A DNA stretch of 5,688 nucleotides from Acidimicrobiia bacterium (GTDB taxonomy: Bacteria; Actinomycetota; Acidimicrobiia; Spongiisociales; SHLN01). Location of the stretch: the NCBI GenBank assembly GCA_030624805.1, contig JAUXJL010000156.1:1-5688 (forward strand), written 5' to 3'. The translations under genes were made by a program, and so were the position numbers. This document shows, piece after piece, positions 1 through 5,530 of the stretch; the first letter of the stretch is position 1; every line of letters begins with the position of its first letter. A model generated the notes under the pieces. The model was given only the letters and a program-made list of their open reading frames with translations, had not been told where the DNA came from and searched no databases.

Positions 1-762
1 ACCGCTACCGAGGCTGCCGAGAAGGCCCGCCGGCTGGGAGGGCTGATATTGGAGGCCGATCCGGTCGACGTCGTCATCAACAATGAAGGGGTGTCGGTGG
101 TCGGTTCGCCGGAGACACTTCTCTCCTGGGAGGAGCTGGTGTCGCAATCAAAACGCCGGGAGGTTCCGCTCTTGGCTCAGGAATGGTACGTCCCGGGGGC
201 GCAAACCTTCCCGTATGGGGCAGTGGCGGCAGTTGTGAGCGTAGATGTCGAAACCGGAACAGTGCTACTGCAGCGGCTGGTGGCAGTCGACGATTTCGGC
301 AATGTTGTCAATCCGATGATCGTGGAGGGGCAAGTACACGGCTCGTTGATGCAAGGCATCGGGCAGGCGTTGTATGAAGAGGTCGAATATACGGCGGCCG
401 GACAGCTCGTGACCGGCTCATTCATGGATTACGCGGTCCCCGTTGCCACCAATGAGGTGGAACTCGTGACTGCGCGACTGGTGCACCCGGCCCCGTCGAA
501 CCCGCTCGGAGCGAAAGGGGCCGGAGAGTCGGGTTGCATAGGAGCACCGCCTGCCATTGTCAACGCGGTGCTCGATGCGCTGTCTCCGTGGGGCGTCGAG
601 AATCTCGGCATGCCTGTGACCCCGTCCAGGGTCTGGGCGGCCTTACGGTCCGGCTCGCCGTCCCAACCGGGTCCCGGGCTAGGGGATAGGCTAAGGGTCA
701 GTCATCGAAAAGGGTCACCACATGCCAAACCTGGATCAGCTCGCAATCAAATCGACGGGTGA
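1..762 (+). CDS. Molybdenum hydroxylase large subunit, C-terminal part (CoxL/xanthine dehydrogenase family), 5' truncated
   Basis: The frame is open from base 1, so the gene starts upstream; 253 codons are visible. Seen: VDDFGNVVNP at 286-315, then a GQVHG...QGIGQAL segment, then the GAKGAGESG motif at 508-534. The Glu of that motif (codon 526-528) matches the catalytic base of molybdopterin-cytosine-dinucleotide/molybdopterin hydroxylases, which abstracts the proton during hydroxylation at the Mo centre. The final family-like block is MPVTPSRVWAAL. Family knowledge: this subunit binds the Mo cofactor and works with FAD and 2Fe-2S subunits. The 'DDFGNVVNPMIVEGQVHG' stretch reads most like CoxL-type enzymes. 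However, the active-site loop that separates true CO dehydrogenase from other hydroxylases lies outside the window, so the substrate is open. Odd: after about base 648 there is a Pro/Gly/Ser/Arg-rich tail of roughly 37 residues with no family look, which runs 41 bases into pckA. This may be a real extension or a lost stop or frameshift. Confidence 0.9.
   Translation, partial: TATEAAEKARRLGGLILEADPVDVVINNEGVSVVGSPETLLSWEELVSQSKRREVPLLAQEWYVPGAQTFPYGAVAAVVSVDVETGTVLLQRLVAVDDFGNVVNPMIVEGQVHGSLMQGIGQALYEEVEYTAAGQLVTGSFMDYAVPVATNEVELVTARLVHPAPSNPLGAKGAGESGCIGAPPAIVNAVLDALSPWGVENLGMPVTPSRVWAALRSGSPSQPGPGLGDRLRVSHRKGSPHAKPGSARNQIDG
687..692 (+). promoter_or_regulatory. Candidate -10 box for pckA (TAGGCT)
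   Basis: TAGGCT fits the TANNNT -10 pattern of actinobacterial housekeeping promoters. A start about 7 bases downstream (around 699) would give a leader of roughly 23 bases, including AAAAGGG (708-714) as ribosome binding site, 7 bases before the ATG. No convincing -35 box is seen at 16-19 bases upstream. It lies inside the 3' tail of the preceding reading frame, so pckA may be transcribed both from here and by read-through. The call is tentative. Confidence 0.35.
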
Positions 763-2317
763 AGTGTTTTGGGACACCGCAATGCCTGTCCTGTACGAGC
801 ACGCCATCAAGGCCGGTCTCGGTGAGTTGGGGGCAGAGGGTCAACTGGTTGTGGACACTGTCCCGTACTCGGGACGGAGCCCTAAGGACAAGTTCATGAT
901 CCGCGAAGCGGAGACCGAAGAAGAAATCGACTGGGGTGGCTTCAACCAGCCGATGGAGCCGGAAGTGTTTGATGCGCTGTATTCACGAGTGGCGGATTAC
1001 CTGTCGAGCCGTGAAATGCTCTACGTCCAGGACAATTATGCGGGCGCCGACCTCAAATATCGCCTCGGCGTCCGGGTCGTCACCGAGAGCGCCTGGCATG
1101 CGCTGTTCGCCAGGCACATGTTCATCTTGCCCGAACATTTCGCCGGTGACGACGACGAGACCGAGCCATTTCTGGCCGATTTCAACGTGGTGCATGCTCC
1201 GTTCTTCGAGTCTGTTCCAGCTCGAGACGGGACCAGGAGCGAGGTGTTCGTATGTGTGAGTTTCGTACGTAAGATCCTTCTCATCGGCGGCAGCAAATAC
1301 GCAGGTGAAGTCAAAAAATCGGTGTTCTCTGTCATGAACTACCTGCTTCCCAAAGCCGGCGCACTCAGCATGCACGCGTCTGCCAGCATCGGGAACGAAC
1401 GTCGGGATGTTGCAGTCATCTTCGGCCTCTCCGGCACAGGAAAAACTACCCTTGCTACCGATCCAGAGCGGAACATGATCGGGGACGACGAGATCGGCTG
1501 GGGCGACGATGGGGTCTTCAACATCGAAGGCGGCTCCTACGCAAAGACGATCCGGTTGAGCAACGAGGACGAGCCCCTGATCTATCAGGCGGCCGGAAGG
1601 TACGGGGCGATCCTCGAGAACGTAGTCCTGAATCCCACCACTCGCAGGCCCGATTATGACGATAGCTCAAAAGCCGAGAACACCCGCACTGCCTATCCGC
1701 TCAGCCATCTGCCGACAGTCGAGCCAAGCCTCACAGGGCCTCATGCCTCGAATATCGTGTATCTGAGTGCAGATGCCTTCGGGGTTCTTCCGCCCATTGC
1801 GCGGCTGTCACGAGAGCAAGCGATGTATTACCTCATCAGCGGCTACACGTCCAAACTGGCAGGCACCGAACGGGGGATAGTCGATCCGGAGGCGACTTTC
1901 TCGACGTGTTTCGGAGCTCCCTTCCTGCCGCTCCCGGCCTCCTATTACGCCAACGTCCTGGCCGAAAAGATTGACCAGTTTGATGCCACGGTGTGGATGA
2001 TCAACACAGGATGGAGCGGCGGACCCTTCGGAGTTGGTGAGCGGATCAAGATTCCCTACACCCGAGCGATGTTGAACGCGGCTCTGCGTGGGGATTTGGA
2101 CGACGCCGACTATCGCATCGATCCGGTGTTTGGACTGGCGGTACCGTCCAGTGTCGAAGGCGTTCCGGCTGAGCTACTCAACCCGCGCGACACCTGGGAG
2201 GACCAGGCCGCCTTCGATGCCCAGGCCGCCAAATTGGCCGCCATGTTCCGTGACAACTTCGCCGATTTTGCCAAGGACGTCACACCTGAAGTTGTGGCTT
2301 CAGGTCCTTCGGGGTGA
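722..2317 (+). CDS. pckA: Phosphoenolpyruvate carboxykinase (ATP)
   Basis: 531 residues, close to the usual 520-540 of the ATP-type family; cytosolic. It converts oxaloacetate + ATP to PEP + CO2 + ADP, the entry step of gluconeogenesis. Seen: substrate loop SGRSPKDKF (residues 50-58, Arg52); Tyr193 and Lys199 in the SKYAGEVKKS stretch; metal-ligand His218 in SMHASAS; P-loop GLSGTGKTT (235-243, Lys241); kinase-2/metal site IGDDEIGW (253-260, Asp255/Asp256); Arg322 in ENTRTAYPL; adenine-side RIKIPYTRAM (441-450). These align with E. coli Arg65, Tyr207, Lys213, His232, Lys254, Asp268/269 and Arg333 (numbering from memory), so the active site looks intact. The GLSGTGKTT-type P-loop and overall fold order point to the ATP class, not the GTP class. 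The start is firm: in-frame stops lie at 680-682 and 692-694 with no other start codon between them and the ATG, and AAAAGGG sits at 708-714. It overlaps the upstream frame by 41 bases and faces ppdK across 11 bases. Confidence 0.97.
   Translation: MPNLDQLAIKSTGEVFWDTAMPVLYEHAIKAGLGELGAEGQLVVDTVPYSGRSPKDKFMIREAETEEEIDWGGFNQPMEPEVFDALYSRVADYLSSREMLYVQDNYAGADLKYRLGVRVVTESAWHALFARHMFILPEHFAGDDDETEPFLADFNVVHAPFFESVPARDGTRSEVFVCVSFVRKILLIGGSKYAGEVKKSVFSVMNYLLPKAGALSMHASASIGNERRDVAVIFGLSGTGKTTLATDPERNMIGDDEIGWGDDGVFNIEGGSYAKTIRLSNEDEPLIYQAAGRYGAILENVVLNPTTRRPDYDDSSKAENTRTAYPLSHLPTVEPSLTGPHASNIVYLSADAFGVLPPIARLSREQAMYYLISGYTSKLAGTERGIVDPEATFSTCFGAPFLPLPASYYANVLAEKIDQFDATVWMINTGWSGGPFGVGERIKIPYTRAMLNAALRGDLDDADYRIDPVFGLAVPSSVEGVPAELLNPRDTWEDQAAFDAQAAKLAAMFRDNFADFAKDVTPEVVASGPSG
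2284..2305. terminator. Perfect 8-bp hairpin at the convergent pckA/ppdK ends, possible bidirectional terminator
   Basis: ACCTGAAG (2284-2291), a 6-base loop, then CTTCAGGT (2298-2305) form a perfect 8-bp stem. It lies inside the last dozen codons of pckA and 24-45 bases beyond the ppdK stop. A short CC-TTCG-GG mini-hairpin follows (2306-2313). There is no U-tract on either strand, so it is not a canonical intrinsic terminator. Because the convergent genes are only 11 bases apart, any termination signal has to lie within coding sequence, and this is the best candidate. It could equally serve as an mRNA 3'-end stabiliser. Confidence 0.45.
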
Positions 2318-2328
2318 TTGAACGGCTT

Positions 2329-4998
2329 TCAGTCCTCAGTCGCGATAGCGGCGTGGGCCGCCGCCAGCCGGGCGACCGGTACTCGGAACGGTGAGCAACT
2401 CACATAGTCAAGACCGGTTTGATGAAAGAACTCGATGGAGTCGGCATCACCGGCATGCTCACCACATACTCCGAGCTTGAGGTCGGGCCGGGCTCGTCTA
2501 CCTCGCTCGACGCCGATCTCCACCAGTTGGCCGACTCCGACGCGGTCGAGGGTCTGGAATGGGTCGGCGGTGATCAGGCCGCGCTGGATGTAGCCGGGGA
2601 GGAAGCGGCCGGCGTCGTCGCGGCTCAACCCGACGGTGCTTTGGGTGAGGTCGTTTGTGCCGAACGAGAAGAACTCGGCACTGGCGGCGATCTCGTCGGC
2701 GATGAGGGCGGCCCGCGGGAGCTCGATCATGGTTCCGACCGTGTAGTCGAGTGAAATTCCGTGCTCCTCGAAAACTCGGGTGGCAGCATCCCTCACGATG
2801 GCCGCCTGAGAATCGAACTCTGAGGTGAACGCCACCAGCGGGATCATGACCTCTGGGATGACGGAGATCCCTCGCTCGGCACAGTGCAAAGCGGCGGTGA
2901 AGATAGCCCTGGCTTGCATCTCGGTGATCTCGGGATAGGCGATCCCGAGCCGGCACCCGCGGTGACCGAGCATCGGATTGCTCTCCGACAGGCGTTCGAT
3001 GCGATCGAGGACGTTCTCGAGAACGTTGATTTCCTCCAAAAGCTGATCGATGTCATTCAGGTCGGTTGCATCGCGGAGCCGAAGCTTGAGATTGGTGATT
3101 CGCAGCAGTGTTTCGTCCGGGCGGGGGAGGAACTCATGCAATGGGGGATCAAGCAGACGAATGGTCACTGGGAGCCCATCCATCGCCTCGAAGATACCCT
3201 CGAAGTCCGCTACCTGATGAGGCTCCAGGTCCGCCAGAGCTTCCGCCCGGCTCACGGCGTTCGGGGCCATGATCATGGCCCGCATCGCCTCGATACGGCC
3301 TTCAACAAAGAACATGTGCTCGGTCCGACACAACCCGATGCCTTCGGCACCCATGGCACGAGCCGCGGTTGCGTCTTCGGGCGTATCGGCATTGGCTCGG
3401 ACTCTCAAGGTTCGGAACTCATCGGCCCAGGTCATGAGTCGGGCATAGTGATCGTCCAGCTCGGGCTCGACCGTGTCTACCTCGCCAAGGAACACCTCGC
3501 CGGTGCTGCCGTCGACGGTCACCCAATCGCCCTTTGATATGACGTGCGACCCAACCGTGAAGAGCTGCTGGGCATAGTCGACTTCGATGGCCTCACATCC
3601 GACAACGCAGCACTTGCCCATGCCGCGAGCCACCACCGCTGCGTGCGATGTGACCCCACCTCGAGACGTGACGATGGCCTCGGCGGCCACCAGTCCATGA
3701 AAATCTTCCGGGCTTGTCTCCCTCCGGACCATGACAACCCGGTGCCCTTCCTCGGCCAACTGCTGCGCCTCGTCGGCGTCGAAGACCACTGTCCCGGCCG
3801 CACCGCCCGGCGAGGCAGCCAGCCCCGACGCCAGGACGACGTCTTCCGGCGATGGTTTGACGACACGGTGCAGCAGCTCATTGAGCCGATCCGGCGTGAC
3901 GCGGGTGACAGCTTCCTGTCGAGAGATGAGGCCGGCCTCGGCCATTTCGACCGCGATACGCACCGATGAGCGGGCGGACCGTTTCCCGGCCCGAGTTTGC
4001 AGCATCCACAATCTGCCTCTTTCGACTGTGAACTCGATGTCCTGCATATCTCGATAATGCGTTTCGAGGCGGCCGGCGATCTCTACGAGCTGGCCGTGAG
4101 CCGCGCTCATACGATCGGCCATGTGGTCGAGCGACAGGGGGGTCCGTATCCCGGCGACCACATCTTCACCCTGAGCATTCGGAAGATATTCTCCGTACAT
4201 GTGCTGCTCTCCGGTGGTGGGATCTCTCGTGAAGGCCACCCCCGTGCCCGAGTCTTCGCCGGCGTTTCCGAACACCATCGTCTGAACCGTGACCGCGGTG
4301 TAAATGTCGTTTGGAATCCCGTTGAGGCGTCGATAGTCGATCGCCCGTCGATTCATCCACGAGTCGAATACCGCAGAGATCGCCAGCTGAAGCTGCTCCT
4401 CCGGATCGTGGGGAAGGGGTCGGCGGGCGTGCCCGAGAATGATCTTCTCGAGCCGCTCCACCAGCTGTTGTTCTCCCGAAACGGTCAGGGCGCCATCGCT
4501 CGCCTGCTGGCGAGCGGTCGCGCTCGCCAGGCGATCTGCGGGAGCCCCGAACACAACCTCGCCGAACATCTGGACAAAACGACGGTAGGTCTCCCACGCG
4601 AAGTAAGGGTTGTTGGTGAGCTTGGAGAGCGCCTCAACGCTTGCCGGGTTTAGGCCCAGGTTCAGGACCGTATCCATCATCCCCGGCATGGAGACTGCTG
4701 CTCCGGACCGCACGGAGAAGAGTAAGGGGTCGGAGCTCCCTCCAAGCGTCTTTTGGGTCTCACGTTCAATCACTTCGACGGCCGCGAGGGTTTCGGTCCA
4801 GAGCCCTTCCGGGAACAGTTTGTCTCTTGCGTAGTACGCCCGGCAGGTGTCCGTCGTAATGACGAATCCGGGTGGAACCGGGAAACCCGCCCGGGCCATG
4901 CTCGCCAGGCCCGCTCCCTTGCCACCGAGCAGCCCAACATCCTGTCCGTCGGCATCTGCCAGACCGATCACCCAGCGGCTGGTGGTATCTCCGGACAT
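2329..4998 (-). CDS. ppdK: Pyruvate, phosphate dikinase
   Basis: 889 residues; bacterial PPDKs are usually about 870-900. Reversible reaction: pyruvate + ATP + Pi to PEP + AMP + PPi; cytosolic. Domain order is complete. The N-terminal ATP-grasp part has GGKGAGL (25-31), SVRSGAAVSMPGMMDT (95-110) and IEFTVERGRLWMLQTR (321-336). The phosphohistidine swivel domain has GGVTSHAAVVARGMGK (447-462), with catalytic His452 encoded at 3645-3643. The C-terminal PEP/pyruvate barrel has GLCRTEHMFF (555-564), VTIRLLDPPLHEF (611-623), NPMLGHRGCRLG (674-685), GTMIELPRAAL (755-765), FGTNDLTQ (779-786) and GVCGEHAGD (843-851, Cys845). Residues matching the Clostridium symbiosum PEP site (Arg558, Arg614, Glu759, Asn782, Asp783, Cys845) are all present. 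Extra sequence of about 17 residues lies before NPMLGHRG. The ATG is firm: an in-frame TAA sits 27 bases upstream (5028-5026), with no other start between, and GGGAG (5008-5004) lies 5 bases before it. Confidence 0.97.
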   Translation of the reverse strand: MSGDTTSRWVIGLADADGQDVGLLGGKGAGLASMARAGFPVPPGFVITTDTCRAYYARDKLFPEGLWTETLAAVEVIERETQKTLGGSSDPLLFSVRSGAAVSMPGMMDTVLNLGLNPASVEALSKLTNNPYFAWETYRRFVQMFGEVVFGAPADRLASATARQQASDGALTVSGEQQLVERLEKIILGHARRPLPHDPEEQLQLAISAVFDSWMNRRAIDYRRLNGIPNDIYTAVTVQTMVFGNAGEDSGTGVAFTRDPTTGEQHMYGEYLPNAQGEDVVAGIRTPLSLDHMADRMSAAHGQLVEIAGRLETHYRDMQDIEFTVERGRLWMLQTRAGKRSARSSVRIAVEMAEAGLISRQEAVTRVTPDRLNELLHRVVKPSPEDVVLASGLAASPGGAAGTVVFDADEAQQLAEEGHRVVMVRRETSPEDFHGLVAAEAIVTSRGGVTSHAAVVARGMGKCCVVGCEAIEVDYAQQLFTVGSHVISKGDWVTVDGSTGEVFLGEVDTVEPELDDHYARLMTWADEFRTLRVRANADTPEDATAARAMGAEGIGLCRTEHMFFVEGRIEAMRAMIMAPNAVSRAEALADLEPHQVADFEGIFEAMDGLPVTIRLLDPPLHEFLPRPDETLLRITNLKLRLRDATDLNDIDQLLEEINVLENVLDRIERLSESNPMLGHRGCRLGIAYPEITEMQARAIFTAALHCAERGISVIPEVMIPLVAFTSEFDSQAAIVRDAATRVFEEHGISLDYTVGTMIELPRAALIADEIAASAEFFSFGTNDLTQSTVGLSRDDAGRFLPGYIQRGLITADPFQTLDRVGVGQLVEIGVERGRRARPDLKLGVCGEHAGDADSIEFFHQTGLDYVSCSPFRVPVARLAAAHAAIATED

Positions 4999-5031
4999 CT
5001 GTTCTCCCGTCGGCGGTCGCCTCGGTTACAA

Positions 5032-5037
5032 ACAATA
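5032..5037 (-). promoter_or_regulatory. Candidate -10 box for ppdK (TATTGT on the minus strand)
   Basis: Reading the minus strand, TATTGT (5037 down to 5032) fits TANNNT and lies in the only AT-rich patch just upstream of ppdK. A start near 5025 gives a leader of about 27 bases containing GGGAG (5008-5004). No good -35 match is seen; the position where it would fall (about 5055-5061) is occupied by a perfect palindrome. On the plus strand the patch carries TACAA twice, at 9-base spacing. Tentative. Confidence 0.35.
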
Positions 5038-5050
5038 CAATGGCGCGGGA

Positions 5051-5062
5051 CGCTTCGAAGCG
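5051..5062. promoter_or_regulatory. Perfect 12-bp palindrome CGCTTCGAAGCG upstream of ppdK, candidate operator
   Basis: CGCTTCGAAGCG is its own reverse complement over 12 bases. It lies 53-64 bases upstream of the ppdK start codon and covers the expected -35 zone of the candidate promoter. This is where a dimeric repressor or activator would bind. No regulator is identified, and a palindrome of this length can occur by chance, so this is an inference from position and symmetry. Confidence 0.35.
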
Positions 5063-5066
5063 ATGG

Positions 5067-5092
5067 AGCCGAGCGAGCCGCCGCTCTCGGCT
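5067..5092. repeat. Inverted repeat, 7-bp arms (AGCCGAG / CTCGGCT)
   Basis: AGCCGAG at 5067-5073 is the reverse complement of CTCGGCT at 5086-5092, with a 12-base loop. A shifted alternative pairs GAGCG (5071-5075) with CGCTC (5082-5086). It lies just outside the ppdK promoter region, with no U-tract on either side. Function unknown: possible regulatory site, or chance in GC-rich DNA. Confidence 0.35.
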
Positions 5093-5105
5093 AACAGACC
5101 AGACA

Positions 5106-5154
5106 GTGTGTACCTTCGCACACCAAGCAATCTCAGCCGGTGGAAAAATTGCTT
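5106..5154. repeat. Two adjacent inverted repeats in the intergenic region
   Basis: GTGTG (5106-5110) pairs with CACAC (5119-5123) across an 8-base loop. One base later AAGCAAT (5125-5131) pairs perfectly with ATTGCTT (5148-5154) across a 16-base, purine-rich loop. The second pair ends a few bases before repeat copy A begins. There is no open frame with coding character here and no U-tract. It may be a protein binding region, an upstream activating region for ppdK, or part of an RNA structure preceding copy A. Confidence 0.35.
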
Positions 5155-5157
5155 AGC

Positions 5158-5266
5158 CGGGTTCGGTGACGGTTCGGAGGGGGTTCTATATGAGTGGCTC
5201 CCCACCAGTTCGTTTCTAACACCCGCAACCAGGACCCGATAGGCGGGTTAGATAGCATCAGCCTGT
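5158..5266 (+). repeat. Imperfect direct repeat, copy A (109 bases)
   Basis: Copy A matches copy B (5373-5512) in two blocks. Block 1, 5158-5231 against 5373-5446, has 53 of 74 identical bases by hand count, including the 10-base run GGTGACGGTT and the block TTCTAAC. Block 2, 5234-5266 against 5480-5512, has 28 of 33 identical, including GCGGGTTAGAT and GCATCAGC. Copy B has 31 more bases between the blocks. Within copy A, GGAGGGG (5176-5182) pairs with CCCCACC (5200-5206) with one A-A mismatch, and ACCCGC (5221-5226) pairs with GCGGGT (5243-5248). No protein is encoded. Candidates: integron attC-like site plus flank, structured RNA, or a dispersed intergenic repeat. Confidence 0.75.
5214..5253 (+). 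other. attC-like core pair, copy A (TTCTAAC ... GTTAGAT)
   Basis: TTCTAAC (5214-5220) and GTTAGAT (5247-5253) contain six complementary bases (TCTAAC/GTTAGA). GTTAGAT fits the integron R' core GTTRRRY; TTCTAAC matches the R'' core RYYYAAC except for its first base. CCGC (5223-5226) can pair with GCGG (5243-5246) inside. The total of 40 bases is shorter than usual attC sites (about 55-140), and clear L boxes are lacking. Hypothesis only. Confidence 0.3.
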
Positions 5267-5372
5267 CGGACCCCCTTGGAGTCGAAGCCAACCCAACAAA
5301 CAACCGGTGTCACCACCTCTAGCGAGCACTGTGATGCCACTTCAGCTCCCAAGGCTGAATCGTTTTGCCAAA
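5267..5372. other. Spacer between repeat copies, no gene seen
   Basis: About 106 bases separating the two copies. No open frame with a start, ribosome site or plausible composition is seen on either strand. Small inverted repeats are present: TTCAGC (5341-5346) with GCTGAA (5354-5359), and CGTTT (5361-5365) with AAACG (5370-5374) closing a 4-base loop just ahead of copy B. If the attC reading is right, the whole 246-base unit from 5248 to 5493 would be a cassette without an evident gene. Confidence 0.4.
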
Positions 5373-5512
5373 CGGGGTTGGTGACGGTTTGAAGAGGGTT
5401 CGACGCGCACGGCTCCTCTTGAGGTCGGTTCTAACGGCCTCAACCATCCAGCCGCCGTATCTTCCACCAGACCATTAGCACCCGCTGAGCGGGTTAGATG
5501 GCATCAGCTTGT
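5373..5512 (+). repeat. Imperfect direct repeat, copy B (140 bases)
   Basis: Second copy of the element described at 5158-5266, with a 31-base longer middle (5447-5479 in place of two bases in copy A). AAGAGG (5392-5397) pairs perfectly with CCTCTT (5415-5420) across a 17-base loop, in exactly the place of the copy A stem, and two base pairs are changed on both sides together. ACCCGC (5480-5485) pairs with GCGGGT (5489-5494) around TGA. GAGGTCG (5421-5427) can also pair with CGGCCTC (5435-5441) with one G-U, a fold not conserved in copy A and exclusive with TCTAAC/GTTAGA pairing. Copy B ends 18 bases before the next start codon. Confidence 0.75.
5429..5499 (+). other. attC-like core pair, copy B (TTCTAAC ... 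GTTAGAT)
   Basis: TTCTAAC (5429-5435) and GTTAGAT (5493-5499) repeat the core pair of copy A; the span of 71 bases lies in the normal attC size range. Inside, a symmetric 3-by-3 unpaired spacer (GGC/CGG) is followed by a second short pair, CTCA (5439-5442) with TGAG (5486-5489), which is the R box, spacer, L box order of attC sites. The remaining centre does not fold well and no integrase gene is visible. Plausible but unproven. Confidence 0.35.
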
Positions 5513-5517
5513 GTGCC

Positions 5518-5523
5518 TACACT
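5518..5523 (+). promoter_or_regulatory. -10 box TACACT placed for a leaderless transcript
   Basis: TACACT fits TANNNT and ends 7 bases before the ATG at 5531, so the transcript would start at or next to the A of the start codon. No Shine-Dalgarno-like purine run is present upstream of the ATG. Leaderless genes of this type are common in actinobacteria. No clear -35 box is seen; the conserved GTTAGAT of repeat copy B occupies that zone, so the repeat may take part in expression. Confidence 0.45.
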
Positions 5524-5530
5524 CGCCAAC

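Noticed and set aside
983..1375. Minus-strand open frame of 130 codons inside pckA
   Set aside because: Shadow of pckA, whose active-site motifs are all in the plus-strand frame; no ribosome site or domain.
2884..4653. Long open frames on the plus strand opposite ppdK (2884-3537 and 3997-4653)
   Set aside because: They are antisense to a complete, motif-confirmed ppdK, have no family-like motifs, and arise from the codon bias of the real gene.
4847..5242. Plus-strand open frame of 131 codons running from inside ppdK into the intergenic region
   Set aside because: It starts antisense to the ppdK N-terminus, has no recognisable domain, and its last part is repeat copy A, whose second copy is not open in the matching frame.
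5391..5420. tRNA or tmRNA T-arm look-alike (GGGTTCGAC at 5397-5405)
   Set aside because: The bases flanking the GTTCGA do not form a 5-bp T-stem, and no anticodon arm, acceptor stem or tmRNA tag frame can be found around it; copy A has GTTCTAT instead.
5480..5499. Intrinsic terminator at the ACCCGC/GCGGGT hairpin
   Set aside because: The stem is short and is followed by TAGATGG rather than a U-tract; the same holds for copy A.
5158..5512. CRISPR array
   Set aside because: Only two copies, only about 72-85% identical, over 100 bases long with a spacer of about 106 bases; not CRISPR geometry.
5158..5512. Insertion sequence or MITE
   Set aside because: The copies are direct, not terminal inverted repeats; no transposase frame and no obvious target-site duplication is seen. 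A decayed mobile element cannot be fully excluded.
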